Translations under genes and position numbers: made by a program
The notes under the pieces: generated by a model
Told to the model about the DNA's origin: nothing
Database searches by the model: none
The model's input: only the letters and a program-made list of their open reading frames with translations
From: QHCA01 sp003244095
GTDB taxonomy: Bacteria > Actinomycetota > Actinomycetes > Mycobacteriales > QHCA01
DNA: 64,000 nt
Assembly (NCBI GenBank): GCA_038329965.1
Contig: JBBQNN010000012.1
Coordinates: 1 to 64,000, forward strand
Direction: 5' to 3'
Part shown: positions 44,972-53,824 of the stretch, one piece after another
Position numbering within the stretch: position 1 is the stretch's first letter
Layout: every line of letters starts with the position of its first letter

Positions 44972-45580
44972 GTGCGCATGACCGGCAAGGAGCGCCGCGA
45001 GCAACTTCTCGACGTCGGCCGGAGCCTGTTCGCCGAACGCGGCTTCGAGGCGACTTCCATCGAGGAGATCGCCTCCCGCGCCGGGGTGTCCAAGCCTGTC
45101 GTCTACGAGCACTTCGGCGGCAAGGAGGGGCTGTATGCCGTGGTCGTCGACCGCGAGATGCAGGCCCTGCTCGACCGGGTCACCGGCGCCCTGACCGGCG
45201 GCCACCCCAAGGAGCTCCTCGAGCAGGCCGCCCTGGCACTGCTGGTCTACATCGAGGAACAGACGGACGGGTTCCGCATCCTGGTACGTGACTCGCCGGT
45301 GGTCAGTACCGGCGGTAACTTCTCCAGCTTGCTCAACGACATCGCCAGCCAGGTGGAGTACGTCCTCGCCGCGGAGTTCAAGTCCCGTGGCTTCGAGACC
45401 AAGCTGGCCGGGCTGTACTCCCAGGCGCTCGTCGGCATGGTCGCCCTGACCGGGCAGTGGTGGCTGGAGGCGCGCAAACCCAAACGCGACGAGGTGGCCG
45501 CCCACCTGGTCAACCTGGCCTGGAACGGCCTGTCCCACCTCGAGGCCAAACCCCGCCTGGCCGTCACCCAGAAGCGCTGA
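44972..45580 (+). CDS. TetR-family regulator
   Basis: 202 residues from GTG 44972; ATG 44978 is nearly equal. The HTH is GRSLFAERGFEATSIEEIASRAGVSKPVVYEHFGGKEGLY (about 18-56, quoted here as a region), and the ligand-binding half continues to a Trp-rich helix (TGQWWLEARK). It resembles the mycobacterial regulator found near glmU. Probably controls the desaturase just upstream through the palindromes at 43868-43895. Confidence 0.88.
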   Translation: MRMTGKERREQLLDVGRSLFAERGFEATSIEEIASRAGVSKPVVYEHFGGKEGLYAVVVDREMQALLDRVTGALTGGHPKELLEQAALALLVYIEEQTDGFRILVRDSPVVSTGGNFSSLLNDIASQVEYVLAAEFKSRGFETKLAGLYSQALVGMVALTGQWWLEARKPKRDEVAAHLVNLAWNGLSHLEAKPRLAVTQKR

Positions 45581-45848
45581 GGAAGGCGCCGAGCGTCTCG
45601 TACACGGTGCACACCCGTTGGCGGCGCCGCGGCCACCATCGGGGTGTTGTCTGCCAGCAGATGGCACAAAGACCGCGGCCGTCGATGCGGTGCCGATCCG
45701 AGAGCGCCTGCGCCGCGCCGAGGACGGCGACGAGTGCCCTGTCGGGTATCACGTCTCCAGCCTGGATGGTGTCGATCAGGCTGGCGAGTTCGTCGGTGAC
45801 CAACCGCTGCTGGTTGGCGAATACGCAAGCCGGGAAGGCGTGGCTCAT
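45564..45848 (-). CDS. Small Cys/Trp-motif protein of unknown function
   Basis: 94 residues from ATG 45848. The C-terminal half holds GLCAICWQTTPRWWPRRRQR followed by VCTVYETLGAFL. Small actinomycete proteins with a CxxC...WP...C pattern near XRE regulators look similar to me, but I cannot name the family. The ATG overlaps the stop of the ORF ending at 45845 (ATGA). Its 3' end overlaps the end of the TetR gene by 17 bp on the opposite strand. Confidence 0.55.
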   Translation of the reverse strand: MSHAFPACVFANQQRLVTDELASLIDTIQAGDVIPDRALVAVLGAAQALSDRHRIDGRGLCAICWQTTPRWWPRRRQRVCTVYETLGAFLSASG

Positions 45849-46102
45849 CGTCGCTGCCCGCCACCGCCGATGACGACCAACCTGGCCCTCGCCTCGGTTT
45901 CGATGATGATTCGCCCGGCCGCAAGGCTGCCGGGTAGCTGGGAGAGGTGCCCCCCAGGCCCCAGCCCAGCACGTGACTCGGCTGCTGGCACAAGTTCCGG
46001 CACGGCCTCCGAGGCGCAAACCTTGTCCGATCGCGACCGGCCCGTGACCCCGAACCCAGCATCGAATACGACCATGTCATCTCGGCCGACGGGCAGTTCC
46101 AT
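45845..46102 (-). CDS. Small unrecognised ORF coupled to the Cys/Trp-motif gene
   Basis: 85 residues from ATG 46102, or 110 from ATG 46177; neither has a clear ribosome site. Codon third positions are GC-rich and its TGA overlaps the next ATG. The C-terminus (RIIIETEARARLVVIGGG) looks like beta strands. I recognise no family. It is divergent from the XRE-kinase gene at 46247, so the two could share a promoter region. Confidence 0.4.
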   Translation of the reverse strand: MELPVGRDDMVVFDAGFGVTGRSRSDKVCASEAVPELVPAAESRAGLGPGGHLSQLPGSLAAGRIIIETEARARLVVIGGGGQRR

Positions 46103-46246
46103 GGTGAACAGGCAACCGTTTGCGGCACGTGACCGCCAGAGCAGGATCAACGCACCGATGCCGCACTCCTGGGGCATGGCGCCGCCAGACCTGACGCACG
46201 CCGCGTGCCACGGGCTACCGTGTCTCAGGGCAAGGAGGGCTCCGAC

Positions 46247-47212
46247 ATGGCGGTCAAGCGGCACGGACTCGCGAACCGACGGAAGGCAGCCGGGTTCAGC
46301 CAGGAGGCACTCGCCGAGCACCTCGGCGTGGACCGCTCGACGGTGTGTCGCTGGGAGCGCGGGGAGACCGAACCGCAGCCGTGCCTTCGCCCGGGTTTGG
46401 CAGCTGCTCTCGGCCTGGGCCCGGACGACCTCGATATACTGCTGCATCGAGCCGACTTCACACCGCGGCCAGCCCTCAATCTCGGCGAGCATGGCGGCCC
46501 CGCGATCGGGTGGCCTGGCCAGCTTCTCCGGCTCAAGCCCGCGCCCAAGGGGTTCGACGACGACCCTAGCCTCCACACATTCGAGCACAGGCTGCGTCAA
46601 GCCTGGGACAGCCGGTCACGGGCCAGACGTGCGAATCCCTGCCTGGTCCTCGTCGGCGGCTTCGCCGGCTCGGGAAAGACCGAGTTCGGCCGGTTCCTCA
46701 GCGGAACGACCGGCTGGGCTCACCTCGACAAGGACGCGTTGACACGGCCCCTCACCGAAACACTCCTGCGCTCGCTGGGTTCCGACCCCAACGACCGCCA
46801 CACCAACCTTTACGCGAGTCAGGTGCGGCCACATGAGTACCGCGCCCTCATGAGCGCCGCATTCGGCAGCCTCGACAGCGGGAGCTCCACCGTGGTCAGT
46901 GCACCGTTCCTCCGCGAGATGCCCGGGGACCCCTGGCTTCAGCGGCTGGCTGCCCGCTGCATGGCCCGCGCGATCGACTTCGTCTTGATCTGGGTCGACA
47001 CCGACTTGGAGACCATGCACAGCCACCTGCAGGCACGCGACGCCGCCCGCGACACCTGGAAGCTGAATCACTGGGAGAACTACCGGGACTCGGTCGACAT
47101 CAACATCCGTCCCAGCCACCCCTACTTTCTCGTCGACAATCGGCAGAATGCCGCCGTCGGCCTGTTGGATCAAGCCCAGAGACTCGTCGATGCGAGATGT
47201 GATGACTGGTAG
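46247..47212 (+). CDS. XRE-HTH fused to P-loop kinase-like domain
   Basis: ATG 46247 has AGGAGGG eight bases upstream; 321 residues. An HTH (about 8-60) has RRKAAGFSQEALAEHLGVDR and TVCRWERGE. After a Pro-rich joint, a P-loop domain begins with LVLVGGFAGSGKTEFGRFLS (Walker A 137-145). HLDKDALTRPL and a later VLIWVDTD strand suggest an AAA_33/polynucleotide-kinase-like small-molecule or nucleic-acid kinase. The first of three plus-strand genes, followed by a guanylate-kinase-like gene (23-bp overlap) and a DHDPS-like gene. HTH-kinase fusions can be ligand-sensing regulators, but the substrate is unknown. Confidence 0.8.
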   Translation: MAVKRHGLANRRKAAGFSQEALAEHLGVDRSTVCRWERGETEPQPCLRPGLAAALGLGPDDLDILLHRADFTPRPALNLGEHGGPAIGWPGQLLRLKPAPKGFDDDPSLHTFEHRLRQAWDSRSRARRANPCLVLVGGFAGSGKTEFGRFLSGTTGWAHLDKDALTRPLTETLLRSLGSDPNDRHTNLYASQVRPHEYRALMSAAFGSLDSGSSTVVSAPFLREMPGDPWLQRLAARCMARAIDFVLIWVDTDLETMHSHLQARDAARDTWKLNHWENYRDSVDINIRPSHPYFLVDNRQNAAVGLLDQAQRLVDARCDDW

Positions 47213-47762
47213 CGCGATCGTCTTGTACGGCCCGCCAGCAAGCGGTAAGAGTGCGATCACCTCCGAGCTGTCAGCCCTTCATCCTGACTTCGTCCTATTC
47301 AGGCGCATCAAGATCGGCGGCGGATGCCGCGATGGCTACCGGGACGCCGCAGAGTCCGAGGTCGACGCGCTACACCGCGAAGGACTCGTCCTGTACGAGA
47401 ACACCCGCTACGGAAACACCTACCTGGTCGATCAACCCGAGTTGGGCCGGATGATCGATACGGGGCTGGTGCCGATCGTTCACGTCGGGCAGCTGGCCGG
47501 GGTCCGCGCGATACAGCAATATTCCGCCGCGTGGCTGGCCGTACTCTTGTGGTGCTCCAGAGCCACCACGGCGAAGCGCGTGCGGGCGCGCGCTTCCGGC
47601 GACCTCGACGCCCGCGTCGCCGCCTGGGACGAGACGGCACGCGACATCAAGAACCGCCGGGCGGGGGACTTCGCGCTCCACATCGACACCACAAGGTCGT
47701 CGGCCGCCACTGCTGCGATCACTATTCACGCCGCGCTCTCCGGTCCGATCGGCGGCCGATAG
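47190..47762 (+). CDS. Guanylate-kinase-like P-loop protein
   Basis: 190 residues from ATG 47190; ATG 47202 is also possible. The P-loop is VLYGPPASGKSAIT (GPPASGKS at 14-21). FRRIKIGGGCRDGYRD and VLYENTRYGNTYLVD match the GMP-binding part of guanylate kinases only loosely, and a late RAWDE-like helix (AAWDETARDIKNR) is present. Real guanylate kinase (gmk) is normally elsewhere in the genome. Together with its neighbours it looks like part of a small nucleotide-handling accessory cassette. Confidence 0.75.
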   Translation: MRDVMTGSAIVLYGPPASGKSAITSELSALHPDFVLFRRIKIGGGCRDGYRDAAESEVDALHREGLVLYENTRYGNTYLVDQPELGRMIDTGLVPIVHVGQLAGVRAIQQYSAAWLAVLLWCSRATTAKRVRARASGDLDARVAAWDETARDIKNRRAGDFALHIDTTRSSAATAAITIHAALSGPIGGR

Positions 47763-47766
47763 CAGC

Positions 47767-48570
47767 GTGGGTGTCGAGATCGTCATCCCCGCCCTCATGT
47801 TCCGGACGCCGTCGGGCGACTTCGACCCTTTCGCCACCCAGCGGTACGCACACCGAGCGGCGCGAACCTGGATCGACCGATTCATCCTCTCCGGCTCCAC
47901 CACCCGAGGCGACCTCCTGTCCGTGGCCGAGCGCGCGGCGATCCTCGATCTCTGGGTTGCCGCGGTGGAGCCGTCACGACTGGTCGCGTGTTGCTGGTGC
48001 GACGAAGACATGCGGCTCGCCGGACAGCGCGGCATCCGCCCGATCGTCGTGATGCGCGGCCTGGAGACACACCATCAGGCGCTCGCCTTCTTCGCTCAGC
48101 TTCCCGCCGGGGCCTACGTGTACAGCCATCCCAGGCATACACCGATCACAGTCGACGGGACGCTCGCCAGCGCCGCCACCGAGGAAGGCATCCTGCCCGG
48201 CGGAGCGAAGCTTGCCAAGGCAGGACTGGACGATATAGCGGCGGTGCGTGACGTCGCTGGACCCGGATTCACACTCTGGGACGGATCATCACGCCACATC
48301 CGAGCCAGCATTCGCAGTGGCGCCTCAGGCGTGGTGGCCACTCCGCTCGCCGATCTGCCAATGCCCTTCCCCGCCCGCTCGATAACCGCGATCCAAGCCG
48401 TCACAGACGAGGCCCAACGCAAGCTCGACCGACATGCGACTCGGCGCACGCGCCTCAATTGCCTTCTGAGGTCCGCGTCGCGCGGTTCCACAGCTCCTCC
48501 ACCGGCACCGCCTGGCGAGGTCCGCCAGGCCCGCCGACGTTCCGACACAGTGAACGGTCCCGATCCTTGA
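47767..48570 (+). CDS. Dihydrodipicolinate-synthase-like (DapA family) protein
   Basis: GTG 47767, five bases after the previous stop; 267 residues. FILSGSTTRGDLLSVAER matches the DHDPS GTTGE region, YVYSHPRH (Tyr119) the catalytic tyrosine region, and ILPGGAKLAKAG (Lys148 or Lys151) the Schiff-base lysine strand. LWDGSSRHIRASIRSGASGVVATPLADLP is typical of the family's later barrel. The last 55 residues are Pro/Arg-rich and unlike the family. This class of aldolases uses pyruvate or 2-oxo acids; the substrate here cannot be read from sequence. Confidence 0.78.
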   Translation: MGVEIVIPALMFRTPSGDFDPFATQRYAHRAARTWIDRFILSGSTTRGDLLSVAERAAILDLWVAAVEPSRLVACCWCDEDMRLAGQRGIRPIVVMRGLETHHQALAFFAQLPAGAYVYSHPRHTPITVDGTLASAATEEGILPGGAKLAKAGLDDIAAVRDVAGPGFTLWDGSSRHIRASIRSGASGVVATPLADLPMPFPARSITAIQAVTDEAQRKLDRHATRRTRLNCLLRSASRGSTAPPPAPPGEVRQARRRSDTVNGPDP

Positions 48571-48613
48571 CCGCCGCCCGAGCGTTCCGCTCAGCCGCCC
48601 CGTGTCCCTGGTC

Positions 48614-49099
48614 TCACATCGGCGGCGCGGCGCCCGAACGCCCAGGGCTGTCCGACGCCGAGGCTTTCGACCGAGAAGGGGCGGGGTTCGCGGCGCTGAC
48701 CCGACCGTACAAACCGAAGCTCAGCAATGCCAGGCCGACGACGAAGCTGAAGATGACGTTGTTCATCCGGAACGCCAGGAAGTTGGCGTCGGTACGGATG
48801 AGGGCCAGGTTGATCAGGCCGGAGGCGAGCAGGATCGAGCCGACAACAGTGTTCGTCGTGGCGGCGAGGTTGCCGGCGACGGCAGCAGCGCCGATGAGCA
48901 CCAGGCCGAAGACCAGCGACAGCAAGCTGAGCAGCCCGTTGGAGTGCAGGCCCAGCACCGATTTGCCGTGAATCGTGAAGAACTCCACGCCCGTGAGGAA
49001 ACCGGCCGCGCCGAAGACCACCAGGATCGCGCCGCAGACGAAGCCGCCCACCCGGTAGACGCCGCCCAGTGGGCTGTTCAGCGGCAGATGCTCCTCCAT
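48614..49099 (-). CDS. DUF4383 membrane protein
   Basis: 161 residues from ATG 49099 with four hydrophobic segments. YRVGGFVCGAILVVFGAAGFL begins TM1; HSNGLLSLLSLVFGLVLIG and NTVVGSILLASGLINLAL follow, and LAFRMNNVIFSFVVGLALLSFGLYGRV ends the last pair (region description). The C-terminal tail is Ser/Pro-rich. Function unknown. The short gap 48571-48613 to the DHDPS-like gene holds nothing. Confidence 0.78.
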   Translation of the reverse strand: MEEHLPLNSPLGGVYRVGGFVCGAILVVFGAAGFLTGVEFFTIHGKSVLGLHSNGLLSLLSLVFGLVLIGAAAVAGNLAATTNTVVGSILLASGLINLALIRTDANFLAFRMNNVIFSFVVGLALLSFGLYGRVSAANPAPSRSKASASDSPGRSGAAPPM

Positions 49100-49110
49100 G
49101 GTGCAGAAAA

Positions 49111-50220
49111 CTACCGGATGGCCTGCTCGACCACGGCCGCGGTGGCCAGGAGCATCGCCTCGGAGCCGGCCGGGCCCACGAGTTGCAGGGCGGTGATCAG
49201 CGGCCCGGACACCGGGATGCTGACCGCCGGCAGGCCGGCGGTGTTCACCGCGGCGGTGAGTTGGCCGATCCGCGACCTGGCGTGGTCGGCGAGCAGCGGC
49301 GGCTGGTCGGCCAGCGTCGGCAGCGCCAGCACGGCTCCCGGCGGCAGGACGGCGTCGAGCGTTGCGCGCCAGGCCCGCGCCGCGGTGAGCAGCCCGGCCA
49401 GTTCGGCGTCGGTCGTCGACCGGCCGGTCTCCAGCAGGCGTACGGCGGCCTCGCTCAGCAGCCGCCGCCGGGCCAGCAGGTGACCCTGCGAGCGCCAGCC
49501 CTCCGCCCGGATGAGAGCCAGGCAGAGCCGCTGCGCCTCCTGCCAGCCGGCCACGGGCAGGTCCCGTACCGGCAGTTCCGACCGCGCCAGGGCCCGGTCG
49601 ACCGCGTCGTCGATCTCGGGACGTACGGCGACGTCGGGCCGCACCCGCAGCACCTCGACAGCTGCTGGACCGGCCGCCTCGCCGGGAGCGAAGCCGGGCA
49701 GCAGCCAACCGGCGCCGACCACGAGACGGGCGACGTCGGCGGCCAGCAGGCCGACCGTGTCGAGGCTCGGCGCCAGCGGGTAGACCCCGGCGGTCGGCAC
49801 CAGGCCGTGCGTCGTCTTGAGGCCGGCGACGCCGCAGCAGGCGGCCGGGAGCCGGACCGAGCCGCCGGTGTCCGTACCGAGCGCGACATCGGCCAGCCCC
49901 ATGGCCACCGCCACGGCGCTGCCGGACGAGGAGCCGCCCGGCACGCGGAGTCGGTCGCGCGGGTTGGTCGGGGTGCCGAACTCCGGGTTGACGCCGGTGC
50001 CGCCCTGGCAGAGTTCGTGCAACGTGGTCTTGCCCACGATCTGGGCGCCGGCCGCCCGGGCGCCGGCCAGGCAGGCGGCGTCCTCCACAGCCGGCACCGC
50101 TTCGGCCGCAACGGCCCGGCAGCCGACGGTCGTGACGTAGCCCGCGACGTCTATGCAGTCCTTCACCGCCAGCCGTGGCCCGGCACCGACGGAAGCGGCC
50201 CGACTGATGAACACCGTCAT
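49111..50220 (-). CDS. Amidase-signature family hydrolase
   Basis: 369 residues from ATG 50220. The Ser-cisSer-Lys triad is present: AVKD with Lys20, GGSSSGSAVAVA around residue 97, and GTDTGGSVRLPA around residue 120. It is shorter than GatA, and the C-terminal third is not like GatA, so it is more likely an AtzE-type or amide-hydrolysing enzyme than a tRNA amidotransferase. Its start overlaps the ABC-F stop by 4 bp, so it is co-transcribed with that gene and ispE. Confidence 0.86.
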   Translation of the reverse strand: MTVFISRAASVGAGPRLAVKDCIDVAGYVTTVGCRAVAAEAVPAVEDAACLAGARAAGAQIVGKTTLHELCQGGTGVNPEFGTPTNPRDRLRVPGGSSSGSAVAVAMGLADVALGTDTGGSVRLPAACCGVAGLKTTHGLVPTAGVYPLAPSLDTVGLLAADVARLVVGAGWLLPGFAPGEAAGPAAVEVLRVRPDVAVRPEIDDAVDRALARSELPVRDLPVAGWQEAQRLCLALIRAEGWRSQGHLLARRRLLSEAAVRLLETGRSTTDAELAGLLTAARAWRATLDAVLPPGAVLALPTLADQPPLLADHARSRIGQLTAAVNTAGLPAVSIPVSGPLITALQLVGPAGSEAMLLATAAVVEQAIR

Positions 50221-51959
50221 TCGGCCGCCTCGAGCCAGGCATGCTCGGCGGCCTCGCGTTCGGCCGCCACCTGGCGGCGTTCCGCGTCAAGGCCGGACAC
50301 CCGGGCGAAGTCGGTGGCCACCGCGGCCATCTCCTCCTGCAGCGTGCGTTCGCGGGCTTCCAGCCGGGCGACCAGCCGCTCGAGGCGAGCCAGCTCCCTG
50401 CGTGACCTACGCGAGTCGCCGACTCGCCCACGGGCCGGGCCGGGCGCGACCGCCGGCGGCGCCGCCGCGCGACGGCGCCTCTGCAGGTACTCCTCCACCC
50501 CGCCCGGCAGCTCCGAGAGCTGCCCGTCGCCGAGGAGGGCAACGACCCGGTCGCACACCCGCTCCACCAGGTAACGGTCGTGGCTGACGACGATGACGGT
50601 GCCCGGCCAGGAGTCCAGCAGGTCTTCCAGCGCGGTCAGGGTGTCGATGTCGAGGTCGTTGGTCGGCTCGTCGAGCAGCAGGACGTTGGGCTCGCCCATC
50701 AGCAGCCGCAGCAGTTGCAGTCGCCGGCGCTCGCCGCCGGACAGGTCGGCGACCGGCGTCCACTGCCGCGCCGACGGGAAGCCGAACCGCTCCAGCAGCT
50801 GCCCGGCCGAGACCTGTGCGCCGCCGACGGTCGCGTAGCGGGCCACCTCCTCGACCGCTTCGAGCACCCGCTTCTGTTCGGGCAGCTCGTCGACCTGCTG
50901 GGACAGGTACGCGGAGCGCACCGTCAGACCGACCGTGACCCGGCCGCGTTGCGGTGCCGACTCCCCGACCAGCAGCCGCAGCAGAGTGGTCTTGCCCGAC
51001 CCGTTCACACCTACCACGGCAACCCGCTCCCCCGGCCCGACCCGCCACGTTGCGTCGTGCAGCAGGACCCGGGCGCCGGCCTTGGCCGTCACGTCCTCGA
51101 CGTCGTAGACGTTCTTGCCGAGCCGGGTCGTTGCCAGCGCCCGCAGGGACACGCTGTCCCGCGGCGGCGGCTCGTCGGCGACCAGCGCCGCCGCGGCGTC
51201 GAGCCGGAAGCGCGGCTTGGACGTGCGGGCCGGCGGGCCACGACGCAACCAGGCCAGCTCCTTGCGCAACAGGTTGGCCCGCCGGGCCTCGGTCGCATCG
51301 GCCACCCGGACCCGCTCGGCCCGGGCGAGTACATAGGCCGAGTAGCCCCCCTCGTACGGATGCACCTGGCCGCCGGCCACCTCCCAGGTCGTCGTACAGA
51401 CCGCGTCGAGGAACCACCGGTCGTGGGTGACCACGACCAGGCCGCCCCGCCGCCCGGCCAGGTGACCGGCCAGCCACGACACGCCCTCGACGTCGAGGTG
51501 GTTGGTCGGCTCGTCGAGCACCAGCAGATCGGTTTCGGTGACCAGCAGCGCCGCCAGCGCCACCCGGCGGCGCTCGCCACCGGAGAGCCGCTCGACCGCT
51601 GCGTCCAGGCCCACCTCATGCAGGCCGAGCCCGTCGAGCACCTCGCGTACCCGGGCGTCGCCGGCCCACTCGTGCACCGCGTCGAAGGTCGGCCCGAGGA
51701 CGACTGACCTGATCGTGCCCGGTGGTAGCCGGCCGTGCTGGCCGAGGTACCCGACCCGGAGGCCACCGGCCTGCGTCACCCGGCCGGTGGCCGGCGGCCG
51801 CTCGCCGGCCAGGATCTCCAGCAGCGTCGTCTTGCCGGCGCCGTTGGCACCGACCACGCCGATCCGGTCGGTGTCGTCCACCCCGAGGGAGACCGCGTCG
51901 AGCAGCACGGTGCCGCCGAAGGCCTGACCGGCCCGGGAGACGTTGACGAGATTGGTCAC
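50217..51959 (-). CDS. ABC-F ATPase (ribosome-associated/antibiotic-resistance type)
   Basis: 580 residues from GTG 51959. Two ABC domains with Walker A GANGAGKTT and GVNGSGKTT, signatures LSGGERRRVAL and LSGGERRRLQL, and LVLDEPTNHLD and LLLDEPTNDLD. A linker of about 60 residues with Arg-rich helices joins them, and an extended C-terminal coiled coil (residues about 510-580) follows. No TM segments. The gene lies between ispE and the amidase with 4-bp overlaps on both sides. Which ABC-F class it belongs to is not clear. Confidence 0.93.
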   Translation of the reverse strand: MTNLVNVSRAGQAFGGTVLLDAVSLGVDDTDRIGVVGANGAGKTTLLEILAGERPPATGRVTQAGGLRVGYLGQHGRLPPGTIRSVVLGPTFDAVHEWAGDARVREVLDGLGLHEVGLDAAVERLSGGERRRVALAALLVTETDLLVLDEPTNHLDVEGVSWLAGHLAGRRGGLVVVTHDRWFLDAVCTTTWEVAGGQVHPYEGGYSAYVLARAERVRVADATEARRANLLRKELAWLRRGPPARTSKPRFRLDAAAALVADEPPPRDSVSLRALATTRLGKNVYDVEDVTAKAGARVLLHDATWRVGPGERVAVVGVNGSGKTTLLRLLVGESAPQRGRVTVGLTVRSAYLSQQVDELPEQKRVLEAVEEVARYATVGGAQVSAGQLLERFGFPSARQWTPVADLSGGERRRLQLLRLLMGEPNVLLLDEPTNDLDIDTLTALEDLLDSWPGTVIVVSHDRYLVERVCDRVVALLGDGQLSELPGGVEEYLQRRRRAAAPPAVAPGPARGRVGDSRRSRRELARLERLVARLEARERTLQEEMAAVATDFARVSGLDAERRQVAAEREAAEHAWLEAAE

Positions 51960-52915
51960 CGGGCGGTGGTGGTGACGACACGGGCGCCGGCCACGGGGCC
52001 GTACGCCGCCCGCACCGTCCGGCAGACGCCGGCGCCGGAGAGCGCGGCGGCCAGCCGCACGGCGTCGTCGGACGAGGAGGCGAGGAAGGCACAGGTCGGG
52101 CCCGACCCGCTGACCACCCGGCCGGTCGAGCCCAGGTCCTCACCGGCGTCGAGGGTGCGCCGCAGCGCCGGCCGCAGGGAGAGGGCGGCAGCCTGCAGGT
52201 CGTTGCTGAGGGCATGGCCGAGGCTGGTCGGCTCTCCCGAGCGCAAGGCGTTGATCAGCGAGTCCAGCGGCTCGGGAGCCAGCGCGACGTCACGCTCGCG
52301 CTTGCGGTCCAGCTCGCGGTAGACCTCCGGTGTGGACAGCCCGCTCTCGGCGACGGCCAGCACCCAGTGCCAGCGCCCGATGGCCAGCACCGGCGCCAGC
52401 CGCTCGCCGCGACCGGTGCCCAGAGCGGTGCCGCCGGTGAGCGCGAACGGTACGTCGCTGCCCAGGTCGGCTGCCAGGTCGAGGAGGGCGGCCCGGTCCA
52501 TCGCGGTTCCCCAGAGGGCGTCGCAGGCGACCAGGGCCGCCGCCGCATCGGCGCTGCCACCAGCCAGGCCACCGGCGACCGGGATCGCCTTGACGATGTC
52601 GAGGCGGACCAGTGGCTCGACGCCGGCGGCCGCGGCCAGAGCCCGCGCCGCGCGGACCGCGAGGTTGCCGTCGTCCAGCGGCACCAGCGGCGCGTCCTCG
52701 CCGCGGACGGATACCGACAGCTCCGGTGCAGGCGACGCGGTCACCTCGTCGTAGAGGGATACCGCCTGGTAGACCGTGGTCAGGTCATGGAAACCGTCGG
52801 CGCGGAGCAGGCCAACGCTCAGGTGCAGGTTGAGCTTGGCCGGCGCGCGTACGGTCACGGGCTCCGGGTGGCTGGCGAGCTTGACCGGCGGCGGCCGACG
52901 GTAATCCGGCGGCAC
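51956..52915 (-). CDS. ispE: 4-diphosphocytidyl-2-C-methyl-D-erythritol kinase
   Basis: Fourth step of the MEP isoprenoid pathway, feeding undecaprenyl carriers. 319 residues from GTG 52915. APAKLNLHLSVG at the N-terminus, GHMP ATP loop PVAGGLAGGSADAAAA and C-terminal VVSGSGPTCAFL are all seen. The stop overlaps the ABC-F start. Upstream, ksgA ends at 52958, 42 bp away. Confidence 0.95.
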   Translation of the reverse strand: MPPDYRRPPPVKLASHPEPVTVRAPAKLNLHLSVGLLRADGFHDLTTVYQAVSLYDEVTASPAPELSVSVRGEDAPLVPLDDGNLAVRAARALAAAAGVEPLVRLDIVKAIPVAGGLAGGSADAAAALVACDALWGTAMDRAALLDLAADLGSDVPFALTGGTALGTGRGERLAPVLAIGRWHWVLAVAESGLSTPEVYRELDRKRERDVALAPEPLDSLINALRSGEPTSLGHALSNDLQAAALSLRPALRRTLDAGEDLGSTGRVVSGSGPTCAFLASSSDDAVRLAAALSGAGVCRTVRAAYGPVAGARVVTTTAR

Positions 52916-52957
52916 GGAACTGCTCAGGACGGCGCTCCTCCCGGGATCTGTGGTCGG

Positions 52958-53824
52958 TCACCCCGCGCCCTCGATGCTAGAGGCACCCAGCACCGCCGCA
53001 ATGCGGGAGTAGGCGTGCACGTCGAGGGCCTCGCCACGCGCGCCGGGGTCGACGCCGGCGGCGCGCAGCACCTCCTCGGCCCGGGCCGGCGAGCCGGCCA
53101 GGCCGGCGAGGGCCGACCGCAGGGTCTTGCGGCGCTGCGAGAACGCCGCATCCACGACGCCGAACACCACCCCCCGCAGCGCCCCGGGCGGCGGCACGTG
53201 CCGCTCCATCAGCACCAGGCCGGAGTCGACGTTGGGCTCGGGCCAGAAAACGTGCCGGCTGACGGTGCCGGCCCGGCGGACATCGGCGAACCACGCCGCC
53301 TTGACCGACGGCACGCCGTACACCCGCGATCCGGGTGGCGCCGCAAGCCGCTCGGCCACCTCCGCCTGCACCATGACGAGGACGCGGCCCAGCGACGGCA
53401 GCAGGTCCAGCAGGTGCAGCAGGACGGGTACGGCGATGTTGTACGGCAGGTTGGCCACCATCGCCGTCGGCGGCGGACCCGGCACCTCCGTCAGCCGCAG
53501 CGCGTCGGCGGCCACGACGTGCAGCCGGTCGGCGCACTCCGGCAACCGGTCGTCGACGGTGCCGGCCAGGGCGTCGGCCAGCGCCGGGTCGACCTCGACG
53601 GCGACAACCCGGCGGGCCGCCGGCAGCAGGCCGAGGGTGAGCGAGCCGAGCCCAGGGCCGACCTCCAGCACGACGTCGTCGGCGTGCAGCGCCGCGGTGC
53701 GCACGATGCGCCGGATCGTGTTGGCGTCGTGCAGGAAGTTCTGGCCGAGTGACTTGGTCGGGCGCAGGCCGAGGCCGGCGGCGAGTCGACGCAGGTCAGC
53801 GGGCCCGAGCAGCCCGTCGGTCAC
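52958..53824 (-). CDS. ksgA: 16S rRNA dimethyladenosine methyltransferase
   Basis: Dimethylates two adenines near the 3' end of 16S rRNA. GTG 53824 overlaps the rpfB stop (GTGA); an ATG 732 bp further upstream in frame is unlikely. 288 residues. Motifs are KSLGQNFLHD, EVGPGLGSLT (SAM), VAVEVDP, and NLPYNIAVP (N-[IL]-P-[YF]). PEPNVDSGLV and AAFSQRRKTLRSAL are C-terminal family pieces. Confidence 0.96.
   Translation of the reverse strand: MTDGLLGPADLRRLAAGLGLRPTKSLGQNFLHDANTIRRIVRTAALHADDVVLEVGPGLGSLTLGLLPAARRVVAVEVDPALADALAGTVDDRLPECADRLHVVAADALRLTEVPGPPPTAMVANLPYNIAVPVLLHLLDLLPSLGRVLVMVQAEVAERLAAPPGSRVYGVPSVKAAWFADVRRAGTVSRHVFWPEPNVDSGLVLMERHVPPPGALRGVVFGVVDAAFSQRRKTLRSALAGLAGSPARAEEVLRAAGVDPGARGEALDVHAYSRIAAVLGASSIEGAG

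Noticed and set aside
46118..46160. Short similarity between 46118-46160 and the desaturase around 44663 (both could read QPFAARD)
   Set aside because: Only about 25 bases, opposite context, and not extended in either direction; probably chance in GC-rich DNA.
45618..46742. A 374-codon plus-strand ORF across the TetR-XRE gap and into the XRE-kinase gene
   Set aside because: It runs through the HTH gene in a different frame and its composition (Arg/Pro/Ser-rich) is that of a GC-rich shadow; no family motif.
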